A DNA stretch of 7,760 bases, taken from an uncultured Selenomonadaceae bacterium. Lineage in GTDB: Bacteria > Bacillota > Negativicutes > Selenomonadales > Selenomonadaceae. The first letter of the stretch is position 1, and every line of letters begins with the position of its first letter. The position numbers and the translations under genes were made by a program. The notes below the pieces were generated by a model. It was not told the DNA's origin, searched no databases, and saw only the letters and a program-made list of their open reading frames with translations. The stretch spans positions 1 to 7,760 of the forward strand of contig CALZDE010000094.1 in NCBI GenBank assembly GCA_945637225.1. The letters are read 5' to 3'. Shown here one piece after another: positions 5,948-7,760 of the stretch.

Positions 5948-6412
5948 TCAACGACGTTTGGAATGCTGTAATTCCATAAATCTATCCACGACAACTTCTG
6001 CCATTTCCTTTGGTTTAACTACAACCATGATGGTATCATCACCGGCAATCGTTCCTATAATCTCATCCCAGTCAGCCTTATCAATGGCATGGGCTACTGC
6101 ACCGGCTCCTCCCGGTAAAGTTTTTACCACTACGATATTTTCGCTGTAATCCACAAATTCCACAGTATCACGAAAAACCTTGCTCATACGGCCTTCGGTC
6201 TGCTGTGCGGACTTTTCCTCTGGAGAAGCATATTTATAGCGACCATCACCACAAGGTATTTTCACCAGCAGCATTTCCTTTATATCACGGGAAACTGTAG
6301 CCTGTGTTACCTCAATGCCCATTTCCTTCAGGGAATTAGTCAATTCCTCCTGTGTTTCTATTTCGTATTTGCCAATTATTTCACGAATGCGCTTTTGCCT
6401 AGTCAGTTTCAT
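5948..6412 (-). CDS. argR: Arginine repressor ArgR/AhrC
   Basis: ArgR is a hexameric, arginine-sensing DNA-binding protein that represses arginine synthesis genes and often activates catabolic ones. The 154-residue length is standard. The N-terminal winged helix-turn-helix (about 1-70) contains the recognition segment VTQATVSRDI (35-44), with the characteristic S41-R42 pair. The C-terminal domain (about 80-150) holds LPGGAGAVAHAID (99-111) and GTIAGDDTI (120-128); D125 and D126 belong to the arginine-binding site. The SD GAGG overlaps the nadK stop codon, with a 7-nt spacer to the ATG at 6412, so translation is probably coupled. The position between nadK and recN is the conserved Bacillota arrangement. 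No arginine biosynthesis gene is in the window, so its targets lie elsewhere; I could not identify a convincing ARG box here. Confidence 0.96.
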   Translation of the reverse strand: MKLTRQKRIREIIGKYEIETQEELTNSLKEMGIEVTQATVSRDIKEMLLVKIPCGDGRYKYASPEEKSAQQTEGRMSKVFRDTVEFVDYSENIVVVKTLPGGAGAVAHAIDKADWDEIIGTIAGDDTIMVVVKPKEMAEVVVDRFMELQHSKRR

Positions 6413-6421
6413 GGTCTTACC

Positions 6422-7279
6422 TCAAATACTTCCCCACAATTTATTATTAAGGGTAGCAAAATAATTTTTATCTTCAAACTTAACTATACGGGCTGGATTC
6501 ATGGCCTTTCTTACTACCACTTCATCACCAGGCTGAAGTGAAAAGTTTTCCTGACCATCAAAAACTACCTGTATATCCTGATGAACCGCCGCAATATGCA
6601 CGCTGATAGACTCTGTATCACTGACCACCATAGGCCTTGCATTAAATGAATGAGGACATATAGGTGTAATGAGAATAGCCTTCACCGCAGGATGCATAAT
6701 AGGACCGCCAGCAGACAGAGAATACGCTGTTGAACCGAGGGCTGTAGACAAAATCATGCCATCAGCCTTGAAATCTCCTACCCGATAACCGCCAATGCTA
6801 AGTCCCAAATGAAGCATTCTTGCCACACCGCCCTTAGTAATAACCACGTCATTCATTGCATGGCTGAGAAGCATTTTCGTACCACCGCTGATAACAGAGC
6901 CATGAAGCACATTGCGCTCCACAATACGGTATTTTTCTTCAAGATACTGATCCATTTTTCTTTCTATTTCATCAGGTTCAATATCCGTCAAAAATCCAAC
7001 CGTACCTATATTTATACCGCAAGCAGGTATATGCTTGCCCTTGTTATAAAAATCACGGCAAAAACCCAATAATGTACCATCACCGCCAATAGTTATACCC
7101 AAATCTAATGGTGCTTCATGTACATTATCTATTCCCAGCTCTGGATGCTTGAAACGGTCAGCCAAATCTCTGGTCATTACTAAATTAATCGGTTTATTTT
7201 CGGCATATTTAACCAGCCTGTCAACAACCTCAACCGCCTGATATTTTTCTTTATTCGGAAAAACAGCTATTGTTTTCAT
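6422..7279 (-). CDS. nadK: NAD kinase
   Basis: NadK phosphorylates NAD to NADP in the cytoplasm, the only route to NADP. With the start chosen here it has 285 residues, normal for the family. The phosphate-donor motif GGDGT is at 65-69 (D67 catalytic), followed by NIGTVGFLT (90-98), the NAD-binding ND pair in AMNDV (N143, D144), the glycine-rich GSTAYSLSAGGP (183-194) and TPICPHSF (205-212), and FDGQ (240-243). Start choice is uncertain: a GTG at 7288, an ATG at 7285 and an ATG at 7279 are in frame. Only the last has even a partial Shine-Dalgarno sequence (GAGTGA, 5-nt spacer), and it gives the usual MKTIAVFPN beginning. It follows tlyA by 29 nt and precedes argR by 9 nt. Function is very secure, exact start moderate. 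Confidence 0.95.
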   Translation of the reverse strand: MKTIAVFPNKEKYQAVEVVDRLVKYAENKPINLVMTRDLADRFKHPELGIDNVHEAPLDLGITIGGDGTLLGFCRDFYNKGKHIPACGINIGTVGFLTDIEPDEIERKMDQYLEEKYRIVERNVLHGSVISGGTKMLLSHAMNDVVITKGGVARMLHLGLSIGGYRVGDFKADGMILSTALGSTAYSLSAGGPIMHPAVKAILITPICPHSFNARPMVVSDTESISVHIAAVHQDIQVVFDGQENFSLQPGDEVVVRKAMNPARIVKFEDKNYFATLNNKLWGSI

Positions 7280-7308
7280 GTTCATCACTCATTTCGTAAA
7301 ACAGTCAC

Positions 7309-7760
7309 TCACACATCAAGCTTGGCATGGGCCGCCTTTACCGTTTCCAGTACAAGCTCGTCAGGTACTTCTTCAGCATTTTCCGCACCCTTCAGAAGCC
7401 ATACGAGATACTCAATATTACCCTCTGGGCCCTTTACAGGTGAATATGTCAAAGCTGTTGGAGTAAGTCCTAATTCCTTCGCTTCACTAAGTACCTTGAA
7501 AATAACCTCCTGATGAACTGCTGGATCCCTTACGACACCCTTTTTGCCTACCTTTTCCTTGCCTGCTTCAAACTGAGGCTTAATGAGTGCCACAATTTCT
7601 CCCTGTGCCTTCAAAATACCAATAACGGCAGGAAGAACCTTTTCCAAGGAAATAAAAGCTACATCTATGGAAGCTAAATCAAGCAATTCACCAATATCTA
7701 CAGGAGTGACATTTCTGACGTTTGTACGCTCCATATTTACTACACGCTCATCCTGACGCA
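7309..7760 (-). CDS. tlyA: TlyA-family rRNA 2'-O-methyltransferase, partial (N-terminus outside window)
   Basis: Only the C-terminal 149 residues are in the window; the frame stays open to the right edge, and the N-terminal S4 RNA-binding domain and the SAM-binding glycine motif are not visible. TlyA proteins methylate ribose 2'-OH groups of rRNA (in the best-studied homologues C1409 of 16S and C1920 of 23S) and are often mislabelled hemolysin. Family hallmarks are RQDERVVNMERTNVR at the edge, DVAFISLEKVLP (the usual text is DVSFISL), the catalytic-region motif LIKPQFEAG with its K and E, and KGVVRDPAVHQ. The Met at 7734 is internal, because the residues before it match the family, so it is not the start. 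The stop is 29 nt before nadK, and this gene leads the visible part of the operon. Confidence 0.93.
   Translation of the reverse strand, partial: RQDERVVNMERTNVRNVTPVDIGELLDLASIDVAFISLEKVLPAVIGILKAQGEIVALIKPQFEAGKEKVGKKGVVRDPAVHQEVIFKVLSEAKELGLTPTALTYSPVKGPEGNIEYLVWLLKGAENAEEVPDELVLETVKAAHAKLDV

Noticed and set aside
5934..5951. TTG start for recN overlapping the argR stop codon
   Set aside because: There is no Shine-Dalgarno sequence upstream, and the family begins directly with the MLNTLTIWNF-type strand that starts at 5933.
7309..7734. Treating the Met at 7734 as the start of a 141-residue protein
   Set aside because: The codons upstream to the window edge continue the TlyA family sequence (RQDERVVN), so the gene is cut by the edge rather than starting here.

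Overview
This window looks like a piece of a low-to-mid GC Bacillota genome. A non-spore-forming or sporulation-reduced anaerobe of the Negativicutes/Clostridia type is my best guess, inferred from gene order (tlyA-nadK-argR-recN), strong AGGAGG-type ribosome binding sites and canonical SigA promoters. No taxonomic marker is present to settle it. All eight genes lie on the minus strand, so transcription runs from the right edge to the left edge.

Right part (about 7760 down to 3002): a tightly packed operon of tlyA (5' part outside the window), nadK, argR, recN and a cytoplasmic SGNH/GDSL hydrolase. Gaps are 29, 9, 14 and 16 nt, and a strong intrinsic terminator (3002-3040) closes it. The first four genes are a classic Bacillota set: rRNA ribose methylation, NADP synthesis, arginine-responsive repression and double-strand break repair. 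The SGNH hydrolase is not part of the usual set. In spore formers recN is typically followed by spoIVB and spo0A, and those genes are not here.

Middle part (about 3001 down to 1438): an AT-rich, free-standing unit. It holds one AAA+ ATPase of the DUF4143 family with its own extended -10 promoter. A 298-bp non-coding stretch upstream carries an exact 18-bp direct repeat, a perfect 9-bp-arm palindrome lying over the -35 box, another inverted repeat, and a tiny leader reading frame whose stop codon overlaps the ATPase ribosome binding site. This unit has the look of an acquired accessory gene.

Left part (about 1405 down to 84): a two-gene operon with a near-consensus SigA promoter (TTGACT-17-TATTCT), a NUDIX hydrolase resembling ADP-ribose pyrophosphatase, a site-2-protease-family (M50) membrane metalloprotease, and an intrinsic terminator (84-116). 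The outermost 78 bases contain no G on the plus strand and look like a low-complexity end, possibly an assembly artefact.

The most interesting region is the ATPase unit and its upstream regulatory DNA. I do not see a multi-gene defence or mobile system, a CRISPR array, or RNA genes.
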